Made by a program: the position numbers and the translations under genes. From Prorocentrum cordatum (taxonomy: Eukaryota; Sar; Dinophyceae; Prorocentrales; Prorocentraceae): a stretch of DNA of 64,000 nucleotides. Shown here in pieces: positions 1 to 13,300 of this stretch. Where the stretch lies: the NCBI GenBank assembly GCA_963575745.1, contig CAUYUJ010014270.1, forward strand, positions 61,001 through 125,000, in the 5' to 3' direction. Each line of letters begins with the position of its first letter. The first letter of the stretch is position 1. The notes under the pieces are model-generated. The model had not been told where the DNA came from, did not search any database, and saw only the letters and a program-made list of their open reading frames with translations.

Positions 1-1114
1 CTGCGACCCAGAGCCCCACTGGCCCGCAGCACGGCACAACACGAGCGGCACGGCACAGACCCCCACACCCCAGACGGCACCGCGGCACGGCACAGCACGC
101 TCGCGCACTTATCATTGCGTTACGTTAAGCTCGTCTTTTACCACGACAAACGATTCCATAAGTTACGCTAACTCCCCTTGTTCTATTTGTTGCGTTGCAT
201 CTGCTGCGCTGCATTTGCTGCGTTGCATTTGCTGTGTTGCATTTGCTGCGTTGCATTTGCTGTGCAATTGCTGGTAGCAACGGCATGCACGACGCGCAAG
301 GGAGCTAAGGCCGAACTGATATCCAAGGCCTCGGCGGCGTCGCTTCGGGGTCCGTTTGGGGCCGGTTTGGGGTCCCTGCTCGCCCCGCTCCTGCTGCCCT
401 CCCCTCTTCCGTTTTCTTCCCCCCTTCCACGCCCTTCCCGCTATTGCAACGCGCTGAGTCCAGCGAGCTCGTAGGCCGCCGCGGGCCCTGACCCAAGACA
501 CCCCGAGCCCAAAGGGGAACCCTCGGGCCAAGAGGCCCCGAACCCTGGAACCCTGGAGCCCCAGAGACGCCGACCATTTCAGCGCGCCCCTCACGCGGGG
601 CACGGGCACGCGCGCGTCGTGTCCAGATGGTGCACTTAGGCAGCGAAGCTGCAGTAGGGTTATTCATACTTAGCGGAGGGGCATGGGCAGCAGCAGGCAC
701 GGGGGAGAAGCAACAGAGAGGTGGAAGATACGTGGAAACATCAGGAGGATATAAGAAAGGGCAGCCGCAGTAGCAGCGGCAAGCACGAGCTGGAAACAAG
801 CTAGGCTTCGTCGGAAGTCTGACGCGTAAATCTTTCAAACATGCCCACGTGCTTGCACGCTGACCTTATGAATTGCATGCGATTGCATTGCGATTGCATT
901 GCGCTGCGCTTGATGTTATTGCCGTACATTCGTGTATCTTGATACCCAGTCGAACGTGAGATGCATGCACCATTTCGAATGTCTATGTTGTCCTGGCTGC
1001 GTTAGGCTTGCTCAGGCTATGCTGGGACATGTGACTGGCAAAAGACGAAGTGACGCGAAATCAGAATCGTAGCAACAACACGTGCATTGACCTCGCATTG
1101 TTTTCACAAACCGT
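1..1114. other. No supported gene; short repeats only
   Basis: I see no convincing coding sequence here. Open frames on both strands are short, overlap each other and lack recognisable motifs. The stretch holds a 15-bp tandem repeat at about 189-273 and a smaller run of GATTGCATTGC-like words around 870-905. The rest is unique, moderately GC-rich sequence downstream of the minus-strand gene that ends at 1115. Confidence 0.5.
189..273. repeat. 15-bp tandem repeat
   Basis: About five imperfect head-to-tail copies of a 15-bp unit built on TTGCTGCGTTGCATT. Because 15 is a multiple of three, the array is open in several frames and creates Cys/Leu-rich spurious ORFs on the plus strand. Confidence 0.85.
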
Positions 1115-4100
1115 CTAGGGGACGTGGTCTGGCTCGTCATCCTCGCCGTCCCTCCTGTGGCGCTCCACGGCCAGGAGCGCCTGCGCGGCTGCGTTCCCAG
1201 CAGCAGCTGCCTCACGGAGGCGACGCCGACCCTCGCGCCGCGCATCGAGGCTGGGGTTGAAAATGTGCACGTGGTCGTACTGGCTGGGGCACGGCCCGTC
1301 CATCAGCAACCAAGCCATCAGGAAACCCAACGGCCTGCCCTGGCCAGCACGGTTCGCCACAGCGCTCGCCCTTGCGGTTCTATTGACGCAGCAAGTGCAA
1401 TCTATGTTGTGCTCAGGACGCCTGCAATCGGCTTGAAAACGGCACGTGCGGGGGTAGTAGCGAATGGTGCCGAACTCCATCCCGAAGACCGCAGCTGCGG
1501 GTGCTGGCGGAAGCCCTCCGCCTCCGCCTAAAGGCTCACCTCTACCTGCGTCAACTGCTGCGGCAGCGGCCTGAAACAAATCACCAGCGTCGGCTGGAGG
1601 CGGAGGCACGTCACCTCCAGGCTCGGCGAACTCAGGTCCTGGCTCTGGGTCAGGGTGCCCACCGCCGCTGCCCGACGGCCCAGGATCGCCGCCGCCACCC
1701 TCGTCGCCTGAGAAGAACAAATATTCGAGATCTGTCTCTGGCTCAGGCTCATTCCCGCGCTCCTCTGGGTCAGAAGGGGGCCTCTCGGAATCCCCGCCGC
1801 TGTCGTCGTCGTCGGGGAGGTCGTCGGTCGGCACTGGTTTGGGCGGGCCGCCCTCGAGCATGGCTGGCCCGTGCTTCGGCTTCGACCCAGAGCCCGACGG
1901 CCCCTCCCCAGGCCGCTTCCTCTTCCGAGGCTTCGGTGGTGGAGGTCGGACAGTCCACAGGTCGCAATCCACGATCGGGATCTCCAAAACTCGCTGCACC
2001 CAAGGACGGCATTGCGCTACTCTTCGGCTGTCCGCGTAGAACTCGTACCACTTGACCTGGAAGGGCCGCATGTCCCACGACTCGCCGAAGCAAGCGTCAG
2101 CAAACTGTTTCAACGTGAGCCTATCTAGAACTTGGTGCACCCCAGCGCCGAGACGGACAGGCCTCAGACCAATGCAGTCCAGACGATCTCCCTCAGGTTC
2201 ACGCTCCATGCGAATGAACGTCGGCCTCCATGGCTTGCCGTAGTGGAGCGCAATGTGAAAGTACAACGTCCTCTCGATTGCTGGTGCAATCGCAAGCGAG
2301 CCGCCCGCGACCTCTCCATCGGAACTGCCATTCGGGGGAGCTGGGGTGGACATGCTAATCACGTACCTGTTCGCAATCATCTTGGCCTTGAAGAGCTTCT
2401 CGCCGACGGCGTGCTCGGCCACGCGCCACACGATCATCAGCCTGGCCTTGAAAACATTCACGATCGACGCGGGCCCTTGGCAGATGCACCCTTCGGATTC
2501 CCAACACAGGCGCCGAAGCCGCGCTGGCGCCGTGAGCGGCTTGATGTCCTGCTTGCGGGTGTGGAGGTGCAGCGCTGTCCATTTCTCAGCCTCTGTCTTC
2601 ACGCTGCCGATGTCCAACGACCGAATGACCTCGGACGCGAGCGACTCTGGCTTCCGAACATAAATAGCCGTCGGCATCATGGCGCGCTGGACGGCGAAGT
2701 CGGCGGAGCGCTCGTTGGCGGGCACATCGTTACCAATGAAGAACCAGTCCTTGGCATATCTGTCAGCATCTGCATCGGACCTCGCACGGAGGTCGGCCTC
2801 GTCGGAGATGTCCTGGCGAGCTGAAATTATGTTGCGTCTCTTGTAGTCTTGGGCTGCCACCGCTGCACGTCGGAAGATCTGACTGGACCCCGTCGTCGAG
2901 ACGACGTCGTGCACGGCCTGGCTCAGCCCATCGCCGTTTGCGGCATCGTTGAAGGCACGTACTTTCACGCTGGCACCCGCCAATGGCGTCGTCGTGCTCT
3001 GCCGTGCCTTATGGCCGAAACCGTGCCTGCCACTCTTGTACCCCTGTAGCGCGACGGCTGCCATGTCCTCGAATGGCTGCCGTTCCTCAGGGGTGAGGGC
3101 GCGGTACTTGGCTGACAGTTCGGCGCCTAGGGCGGCGTCGACGAAACGGTTCTCCGCCTCCACGTGCACGAACGCTCTCCACACCCATGGCCTCATCGAG
3201 TAGTGCACGCCGCTGCGCTCAAGGCGCTTGGCATCCACCTTGCGCGCCTCGGCGCTGACCGCTGGGGCCGCTCGGAAGACTGACCTCTGAACCTTCATCT
3301 GCTGTCTGCACAAAGCAAAGCCGCCCATAGAGGGTAGATCGATACCCCAAGAATACTTCCCAGTTTCACTCTGCCTCAAGTTCTCGCTGTGCGTGCGCTC
3401 TATCATGGCCGTGCTCGTCTTGAGTAGAGGTAGAATTGATGATAGCTCGGCCCTCGCAACCTGACCATTCAAACCGCCACGCGCCTTATAGTGGGAAACG
3501 AATCCAGCCGTGTACTCATCGAACACGCACGTAGGAGATCCCTCCAAGTAGTCCAGCGTGGTCGGGTCCCTAAGCAAGTTGAACGTCCTGTACGGCGGCC
3601 TCCTGTGTCGAACCTCCACGAGCTCGTAAGAAGCAACTGCCAATCTGGAAAGAACCAAGTACACGTCGAGCTGGGAGTCTTCCTGGACCCTTGTCAACAA
3701 TGGCCAGTCGGAGTGGAAAATTTCGCGAGACATCACACTTGCAAACTTATGGGCCTCCTCATCGTCGGATGCTGCCCATATCGGGTAATCTCTGGAGCCG
3801 TAGTCGACGAGACATTTCTGCTGTTTGAGTTCCCATTCAGTGCCAGATCTCGAGAGCTCGTCCAGGATGAGATAGTGGCAGTGGCAGTGGGACCTGAGGC
3901 GCAGCAGCATGGGGGGAGGTCGCAGCAGCAAGGCGAGGATGAAGAGGGGGGGAGGGAGGAGGAGGACGAGGAGGAGGGGCGAAAGTGGGAAGACCAGGGG
4001 CAGGTAATAAGAAGGGAGCGGGAAAGGAGGAGGAGAGAAGGCAAGGTATAGTAGGAGGGGTCGGGGAGGCGGCAGGAGGGCGACGGATCACTGGGGGAAG

Positions 4101-5907
4101 GGAGAAATGACCTGGACCATAAGTATAGGTCGTCTTTGAAGCGGCCGCTCATCAACCATTGCAAAGACTGGCTCTCGCGGGACTTGTTCTCCTCGCGCCA
4201 CACGCTCACGTCCTTGTGATCATCCTGGCGGGGGTCGTCGGGCATGTCCTGCGGGCGGTGCATATCGTCGTCGCCGCCAGCGAGTAGAGATGACCTGAAA
4301 TGTTCGCAATACGCAATCGGCAAGATATTGTGGCAAAAGGATGCAAGAGCAAGCCCACACACGGAGTGATGCGCCCCAGTCCAATTGTTTCTATCCAGCA
4401 CATTGGCCACATACGACGTGAGGGCCTTCACGCCAACGGTCTCCATGATAAGCATAGTCTGTTCCCGAGATGCGCAACAGCCGCAACAGTAATGCTCTAC
4501 TCGGTCCGACCTCCTCCAATCTCCATTGAACAGGCGAGTGACGATGTTCTTCCTGAAGACATCCGAGGCGCACTCGGTCGGCATGAAAGAATTGATCGCA
4601 ATACGTCGGTAATCCTCAGCCTCGGCATCCACGTTTGCCGCATTGATGACGACCAACCGCTCTCTAATGATATCTCGCATCGCAGCGCGCAGGGAGGCGT
4701 GGTGACCGCGCATGCTCAGCTGAAACCTGATGATATTCGTGTCTATCGGGCGCTGCACGTCCGATCCAAGAGTGGCTACTTTAATTTTTTTGTGTGCGTC
4801 ACAATACAAGTGCAACGATGCTCGGTCGGGGTGCTTCTGTCGAACCTCATTATCGAACCTCGTGTTGGCCCCGGCCTCGTCACTTATGATAAGGTCCACT
4901 GTGCGAAAAAACTTCGAATCCAATTGTGGGTCCAACTCCATCTCCAGATGGGCCATGTACCGATCAAGATATTCTGCTTTAGTGCCGTCCCCGCTCTGCA
5001 ACAATGAGGGCTCGTTGATGGCAAAGTTCATGATGCGAGTCTGGCCGCCCTTCTCCTGCTGCAGGCAGAACGACCTCATGGCCGCCACCACGTTCACCTC
5101 GTACTTGGCTTTGTTGTCCTCTAATATGCAAGCGCCTCCAGTCCCAGCCGAGCTCGGCGACACAACCCGAATATAATGTTTGGTGCCATCGCATGCTCTC
5201 ATGCGAAGCTGGACCAGAGGAATGATTCGCGCATCTGGCTGACCATCAGACGAGTGACGAACGCTGGTGCAGTGCAACATCCACGATGAGAACAATTTCA
5301 CGGTGCTTCTCAACGCCTGGTAGTACGCGTGGCTCACTGCACACAAGGATTGATGCCAGTTCGGTTCAGCCATGCCACAAAACTCACTCATTTTCTTGGC
5401 GCTGCACAGGGTGAACCTATCGCGTTGGCTCCCAGTGCCACCGACAATTATGCTGCTAAGACATGGGACTCCAGATGACACTGCATCCTCTGGCAAAGGC
5501 TCCAAACGATCACAGATCGCCCTGACCTCTCGCGATATCAACCGAACCCCATGTTTCACCACTGGTGCTGGATGATACAAGCTCGCACTGCTGATCCGAA
5601 AAACCTCAGGGGCAGCCATCGGTTGAACGGGGGCTGGAACGGCAACGAGATGACCTGCAGCTGCTGCTGGTGGTGGTATTTGAAAATCTTCGTCCGAATC
5701 TGCAGCTGCTGGCCCTGGTATTTGAAAATCTTCATCCGAATCCGATGCGACTGCTGGGACTGGTATCTGAAAATCCTCTTCCGACTCCGATGCAGCATCC
5801 AACATCAATCGCGCGCAGCAGAAAAGCGCGCAGCAGAACAGCTTCATTAAGCGGAGGTCGGGTGACGAAACTCCTTCAATTGCCAAAACGGCTGAAGCAA
5901 AGTCCAA
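1115..5907 (-). CDS. Large hypothetical protein, two exons
   Basis: Two long minus-strand frames (exon 1 5907-4112, exon 2 3848-1115) join in frame across a pyrimidine-rich intron to give about 1509 residues. I do not recognise the family. Exon 1 starts with a short hydrophobic Cys-rich stretch, then three acidic tandem motifs of the form SDEDFQIP (about residues 38-85), then a well-mixed globular region holding ISDEAGANTRFDNE and a CDAHK motif. Exon 2 has a segment resembling the second half of an HMG box (AKYRALTPEERQPFEDMAA, near 3080). It ends in an acidic Pro/Gly/Asp-rich linker and a Cys-rich stretch (about residues 1390-1430 of the joined product). The Asp/His motifs could suggest a transposase-like origin, but this is only inference. 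The exact start is uncertain because other Met codons follow closely. No Pfam-level function can be assigned by eye. Confidence 0.6.
3849..4111 (-). other. Probable spliceosomal intron (263 bp)
   Basis: On the minus strand, exon 1 ends ...TGGTCCAG and the intron starts GTCATTTC. The intron ends ...CTCTCGAG before ATCTGGCACTG. Joining these restores a continuous frame (LYLWS then RSGTEWELKQQ). The interval is strongly pyrimidine-rich on the coding strand and translates to low-complexity Ser/Pro, unlike both flanks. Exon lengths of 1796 and 2734 nt sum to 1510 codons including the stop. The acceptor could be a nearby alternative AG. Confidence 0.55.
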
Positions 5908-6099
5908 ATCATGAGAACGAGGAACATGTCATGGTGCACTGATTGGAATCATGAATGGTGTATTCTCGGCAACTGCTCTGGTCAAGGCGTTCAATCCAAA
6001 ACTGACAACGCCGCCTCCACTCAAATATTGAAGGACCCAGTGGTGCCTCAAGCCGGACACAGATTGCCAATGGCGGCTCCAAGATGGCCAAGCACGCTT

Positions 6100-6736
6100 C
6101 CTAACCAGCCTATGGGCCCCAAAACAGCCGACATGGCTTCAAGAAAGCCTGTAATGGCCCCAAGACAGCCTATGATGGCCCCAAGACACCATATGACGGC
6201 CCCAAGACTGCCTATGACGGCCCCAAGACAACCTATGTTGGCCCCAAGACAGCCTATGATGGCCCCAAGACAGCCTATGATGGCCCCAAGACAGCCAATG
6301 ATGGCCCCAAGACAGCCTATGATGGCCCCAAGACAGCCTGTGATGGCCCCAAGACAGCCTATGATGGCCCCAAGACAGCCCATATGGCCCCAAGACAGCC
6401 AATGATGGCCCCGAGACTGCCGTTATGGCCCCAAGACAGCCTATGATGGCCCCAAGACAGCCTGTTATGGCCCCAAGACATCCTATGTTGGCCCCAAGAC
6501 AGCCTGTTATGGCCCCAAGACAGCCTAGGATGGCCCCAAGACAGCCTGTTATGGCCCCAAGACAGCCTATGATGGCCCCGAGACAGCCTATTATGGCCCC
6601 AAGACAGCCTATGATGGCCCCAAGACAACCTATGTTGGCCCCAAGACAGCCTATGATGGCCCAGAGACTGCCGTTATGGCCCCAAGACAGCCTATGGTGG
6701 CCCCGAGACAGCCGATATGGCCCCAAGACTGCCTAT
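6100..6736. repeat. 21-bp minisatellite
   Basis: About thirty head-to-tail copies of a 21-bp unit based on ATGATGGCCCCAAGACAGCC, with variants (GTTATGG, TATGTTGG, GACTGCCGTTATGG) that recur in blocks, so there is higher-order amplification. The unit length is a multiple of three and lacks stops, which makes long artificial ORFs on both strands (MMAPRQP on plus, CLGAIIG on minus). It sits between the gene ending at 5907 and the retroelement ending at 7351. Confidence 0.95.
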
Positions 6737-7350
6737 GGAGAGACGAACCGTGGAACATATCCACGAAGAGGAAGATGAAGCGGTGGAAGAGGAGGAGGAG
6801 ATGCATCGTGGAAGAGGAGGAGATAGGAGAAACTAATGGTGGAAGAGGAGAAGGAGATGCATGATTGATATGATGAAGAGGAATATGAACAAAAACGATC
6901 AAGGTCGATCGACGACTGATATGATGAGGAGGAGGATGCAAGATGACTTATGATAACATGGGAGGCGAGTTTTCTGCATTTGACACGACAACGTCGTTCA
7001 TGAATTGCGCGAAGCAGCGCACGGGCAAAACAAATGCTGCACAACGCAAGGGGGCGACCAGAACGACGAGAGGCCTTGGAATCGGATGCCGCCGCGAACG
7101 CTGAAACTATGCGCGAACCGCAAACGGCGCGAAGCAACCTACTGCGCGTCACCAAACGCATCAACGACGACTGGTCATCGTCGAAAACCAATCAATGAAA
7201 TGCACCTTTTGCGCCGCGAACAAAACCCCATCAAGGTGTTGGGGGGGGGGGCGCAGCGCCCATCAAACCCCCATCAGCATTCTCTCAGCGCCTGGGGCAG
7301 GGCATCAAACAGCAGGTTTCGTTTCCATGGCCGACACCCATCAAAATCTA
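6737..7350. other. Non-coding spacer, GAGGA-rich, with G-run
   Basis: No gene is seen. The first 200 bases are purine-rich (GAGGAAGATGAAG-like words) and an 11-base G run lies at 7241-7251. This is immediately downstream of the last stop of the copia-like element, so any 3' non-coding region or terminal repeat of that element should lie here. I could not match it to the region upstream of the element's 5' end. Confidence 0.5.
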
Positions 7351-10300
7351 TCAACCCGAGACCCCCCTCAGAGGCTCGAATATAACTGTCAACCGTCCTT
7401 GTAGAACATGCGGTCCCACAGCCCTCTGGCCGTTGTACGTCACGTAGCTTGTCGTAAACGTTTCCCAAGTTGTCCTCGGGATCCAGTTGCGGAACCAATC
7501 GTTGTACGTGGTATCCTGGATGTACACATACTCGTCGTTGTTGATCGCGATGTAGATCCAACATTTGATGTAGTAACTCCAGTATCGAAGACCCCAATCG
7601 CTGTCCTCGAGATTGTGCCGCCAGTAAGCAGCGTAATCAGATGTACGTGCTCTCTTGGCGCGCGGCATCGCGGGCATGTAGTCCTCCGCGCCTGAGGCGC
7701 TGGATGCAGCGGCGTCGCCAGGAGCAGGGCGCGGCGGCGGGCGCGGCGGCGGCCGCGGCTCCATGGCGTCATCGGACTGTTGGGAGTGTGTATCTGGATC
7801 GGTTCTCATCCCTGTACTACCCCCCCTCTGGTCGGTGTGTGACGGATCGAGGGAGCCTATCAGTTCGTTGGCAATCGCGGCAAGCTTGCGCTGGGTGAAC
7901 TGTTCACGGGTTCCGTCCCTTCGAAGGAGAGAAACCGTAACCAGTCCGCGCGCCTGCCGCGTCTGCCTGTCAATGCGCCCCTCGTTCAGCCACCACTTTT
8001 TCCGGCCAGCCTGTCCTGTCCTGATGCTGACGTCAAGGATGTCCCACGCGTCGCGCATGTCCTCGACGGCCCAGGGCTTCTTGCCGACATTCACGCGGGC
8101 ACCTGTCATCTGATGATGGAACTTGAGGTCGTTGAGAAATCGTTGTATGAGATTGGCGAATGGGTAGTACAGAGGTCGGTCGTCCTCGGATTCGCCCATT
8201 AATCTGCATTCGTGTGCAGGCGGGCTACCGGCTTCGACCCACTTCTGATACCTCTTTTTGGACGCATTGGCCAATCTCCGCAACTGATCTTTCTCTGTGC
8301 CGATGTGCGATCGCGCGCCCGTCATAATGACGTGCGCGCCATCTTTCATGTATCTCGCGATCTGGTCCTCGGACAACGTCGTCTTGATCCAGTTCGTCAA
8401 CTTCTGCAGGTACGCGAGATCGCTCTGTGTGGCGGTGCTCTTACCTGTGGCGCCTACGGCCACAGTGTATTGCCAACATATATCACAAAGTGTGCCGTCA
8501 CCTGTGACAATCCCGAGGGACAGATCTCGACCGCAATTCTGACAGAGCGGCATGGGATGCAAGATCGTCTCGGGGGCCCCTGCCGAAGTCAGGTGATCGC
8601 GGGGTCCCCAGCGGGTGTCCTGACCGCGAGCGAGGCTCTGACCGATCTGATTGATCGCCTCACGATTGATCTCGGTGTTCGGCCTGGAAGCGATCGATCT
8701 GCTTAAACCCTCGATCTCGATCCGAGACAACCTTTCCCCTGGCAGTCCTTTGTACCCTATCTTGACGTTGTCGGTATCCCCAGTACCGCCATGGCATACG
8801 TTCTCCTCACGAAGACGGCGAGCCTGCTTCTGCAAGGTAGCCTCGTTGTCGCCCTCCTCGCGCTTGAGTCCCGTCTGCTCGGCTATGATACGTACCATAG
8901 TCTCCTGATCGGGAGCTGCAGACGCAACACTGCCTGGGCCCTGGGGAATATCCTGCTCAGCGCCTTGCTCTCGAGGCGCAACAGGTGTTTCCACCAGCTC
9001 TTCCCGCACAGGAAAATCTGGATTACCGTATGTCGCAGTGCAATTTTTAAATAGGTCACGCAATGCCTGAAGTGCAGGATGGTTGTCATGGATGACTTCC
9101 TTGGCGAAATCTGGTAGTTCCGCAATACTATATTTCAAGATGTTCTGGTATACTTTGGAAACCCATTGAAAGATGCCTGTGGTCGACTCCTCGATAGTCT
9201 CTGGGTCGAGGTAGTGTACCAACTTTTTGAAGAAATGATCTGCACCACAATTGGGTAAGTCACGTGCCCACTTGTGGGTATGATTGTAGTTCAATTGATA
9301 TGACTCCGCATTCCATGCTGTTGATCCAAAACGAATTTCAAATTGTAAATGTGACTGAATTGTGTCCATTACAATTCTGTCTGCGCCACTGTGTAGCTCG
9401 ATGATCTGCTTCATCTTGATCATAGGCGAATCCACCAATAACGCCGATGTCCAACAATACACGCGGCAATCATCAGACTGTCTAATCCATCTTGAATCCT
9501 CGTCGGGGTCGCAATCTGGATGGTCAAGGAAATTCGATGGCGGATCAATGATGTCATCGAGGATGATTGCCTCAATCTGCTCTTCTGCTTGGATGTCTGC
9601 CGAGAGGTCTGCTCCCATGTTGTCGTTCGCAGCTTTCTCATCGGCAGTAAGAGCGATATTTGATATGTCCACGATTACGGTGATCAGTGGATCATGCGAT
9701 GATGCTGCACCCTGTCGAGGAATTTCGCCCGTCTGATCGTTGTCCTCGGCAGGTGTGGCCACCAGCTCGTCTGGATCAGGTGTCCGTGGAGCGGGCCTTC
9801 TTGGTGGTGTACGCGGAATACGTGGTCTATGGATGCTAGGCATTTCAAGGTATGGTAAGCTGCCGCTAACCTTGTGCTGTAGTATCTCCTCGCTGCATGA
9901 TGTCGGGCCTTTCAGGACAGTCTCCATCCACGTTGGATCGATGGCGTGTTCTTCGATACGAATCGGTAATGCAAATACGACGCCCTTGAGGGGCATGCTT
10001 TTGTCATTATACCAGACATTTACCCATCGTAGGCCGTAGTTCAGAATAGGTACTTGTACCGCTGAGAACTTGTCGAAGATGCCGAAATGGATGATTGGAC
10101 CATATATGTGTCCCTTGGATAAGGCAATCTTGGCATTGTGATTGCCTTTGGGCCAGTGGTTGTCGTAGTGGAAGCATTTGGTAGAGCCCCAATTCTTAAT
10201 GACAATGAAGTCGCCCATTCGAACATCGTTAAATGCAGGACGACGATCCCAATCTTTTTGCATGATCTTTGATGTGATTGGTCGAAGAGCTTCGCGACAA

Positions 10301-13300
10301 TGTGACAATGCAATTAACCATTCTTTATCATCTGCTTTGTGATTGGTCTCCTGAATCATAGCGCGTACTATTTGCTCATCCAAGGCGTCCTCTGCGGATG
10401 TACGGCCAGCAGGGGTTTCCCCCGGCCTGGCCGAGGGTGCTAATGCTGGCGTCGCCCTTGGAGGGTCCATGTTGTGGTCTGGGTCGATAGGTGCCAATCC
10501 AGGAGGGTCGTCGATGAGTTCTCCAGGAAGGCAGGCGCAAATCTCGTACTTGCTCAATGGCTCTCTTGCTGCCAATGGCGGGTAGTCCCATGGGTCGCCG
10601 TCTGGCCACAACTGCTGGCCATGCATGTGGTGTGGTTTGAGGCGGCGAATTGCAATAATTGCCGCAGCGGGTACCACGTCCTCTGTCATGATAGCGCCCT
10701 GAGCACCCAACCAAAATCTGCAACCTGCTTTTGTGGCGATTTCCATGTTAATCACCAGCTCGACCTCGTTCTTGTAGTTGTTGAACTTGTACGATTCCAC
10801 TGAAGTGTGTGGGTTCTTTTGAACATTGTTCAAATATGTGCTAGAACTGAAGAATGCCTCAGATCGCTGCGATGGTTTGTAATTTCTGTCTCTCTGAGAA
10901 TGTGGTTCAACATATCCAGGAATGATCCCTGTCTTCAATATGTTCTTCCAGGCACGGGATGCTGTGCCATGATGGAGATACTTGATATCTGTCCACTGTA
11001 GACTTTCCCATCCCATATTCCATGGCTTGGAAGATGGGTTGACACAACTGTGACCACCAACGCACCGAATAGCAATGACGCTGTTCCAGTCAAAAGTACT
11101 GGGGTCACCTCCTTCAGGGATCGGCTTGGCATATATCTCGATTCTGTTTTTCTGCGGGTCAATATGCTTCTGGAGCGCACGAATAATGAATATCGGATAG
11201 TAGTCGTTCCAATCGGTGTATCCATCATTTTCACCGTCTTTCTTGAAATGTGCCACTGCCGCTTCCATGGATGGTCCATTGTGTCTTTCTTTGCGATCTC
11301 GGAATTTCCATTCGACCATTTCTTTAAATGATTTCCAATTGCTTGGGATATTCCAATCATTCTTTGTTGTTTTCTCCCAGATATTAATACGTCTGTCATG
11401 AAATTGGTTGATCCAAAACTTTTTGTTGTGAATCTCATGGCGTAACATGGTCGTGATGTCTTTGCTCATGTATTTGTTTGTTCCCAGCCATTCTTCATCA
11501 ATTAGCTCAGGGCCATAACGTACATCGTCGTAATGTGGTAATGGTATCCATTTCCACTCTGGGAAACAACCAGATTGTGCAATGTCAGGCGCATGAGCAA
11601 TCACACTATCATCAAGCAGTAGCTGCTCGTACCACTCCTGATCTCCCATGCAGGCAAATCCATTGGTCGCACGCGTGCCCCGCAACATTGGGCACATGTA
11701 TGGATGGTCATCTTTGACGCCTGCTTGTAGCTTCCATTCGCGAATAGTGCATGAGTTGTCGAAGATCCCGATCTTGCTGGTATCCTCGTGTATGGAACGC
11801 TCGCAGCTGTCCTGCCATGACAATATATTCATCTCATGTGGAGAAGGCTCCTCCTCGGCAGGAGTTGCCTCCAGCTCCATTGCCTCAAGGTCGGTGCCGT
11901 CATCAGGGATCGGTACCGCCTCAGCTTTTGGAAGCTGATCTGCTGGTTGTTGTTCTGCTTTGGGCTCTGGAGTCGATGGTTGCGACGCTTTTATCGATTG
12001 CGGTCCAGGTTGCAGTGGATCAGGCAATGGGCCTGGTGGGGCTGGCTGTGCTGTGTCATCAGCTGCCTTCCATACGGATGTAGGAACATCAGGGTCATGA
12101 CCCAAAGCAACTCGATCCAGCGCATTCTGCTTGAAGAATGTTTTGCATGCCTCGATGTTCTTCTCGTTCTCGGCAGCTGGGCCGATGCGGTGAGAAGACA
12201 ATCTGTTTTCTTCTGCAATGATTCTTGATTTGGTCGCATTGTCGTCTCCATCCAAATCTTTGATCTGATGTAAGAATTGCTCGGATACAACCCAAGTAAC
12301 TGCATGTGCATCTTCAACAGTTTTGACGATCTTGGGTTCTAGAAGTTCATCTTTCTCAAGAGAATGCCAAGACGCCCAAGCCCCAGGGTATTCTTTGATC
12401 AACAGCATAAGGTACTGGAATAAGTCGTTGTATGCAATAACCCATGGATCATTATCAGGAAGGGTTTGGTCAGGATCGCCAGGGTCAGGTGCTGGCGTAC
12501 GCGTCGACCTTCCAGGAGTCGGCTCAGTGGTGTCGCCCGTCTCGGCAGGCAGTGATGCCGGCAATGTGCCCTCGGCACATGACGCCATCCACGCACAATG
12601 AGCCATCTCGTTTGCCGTCTGTGTCATCAACGTTGTGAGGCTGAGGTCTCTTTTCCATTCGTTTGTCAACTTTTCTCTGAAGTCGAGGGCTGCCATGATT
12701 TCTTTGGCCTGTGTGTAGGCCTGGTTGTCCGTGACAGCAGTCAGCAGGGGCGGCCTGAATGGATATGGCTGAGAAGGAAGAGACTGTATCAAAGCGCAAG
12801 AATTGCGATAGCATACTGCGTCGCAGAATTGCGTTGTAAACATTGCCATGTTGTGGTTGTTCTGTTTGGCGTGCCAAGCCTGCGGGGTAACCCTGTCGTA
12901 CGTATCCACCCAATGGTCGGATGGAAGAACAGTGATACCACGGTTCTGCATGATAGTGATCAAGTCGCTCGTGTGGTGATCAAAGTTCGGGTGTACGCCC
13001 CATTGCGCTGCTTTTCCAGGTCCCATGACCGTGAGGCAGCGGAAATACTGCATCACATCGACAAAACGTGATACGTCCACGAGCACGTGTACGGGCATAA
13101 GCGTCGGGACGCCGCCCTCACATTCCATCTTTTGGAGCTCGTATACGTTGGTAGGAGCACGACTGTGATGTCGGCGCATGTCGATGGTGTTGTGTCCAGG
13201 ATTGGCACATGCGATGTCGCTCGCGCTCCATACTGCCATGGCATTGAGTCCCCTGTGATAGTGTCTTTGTTTTATGGATGATGGGAAATCATTGGCCCAG

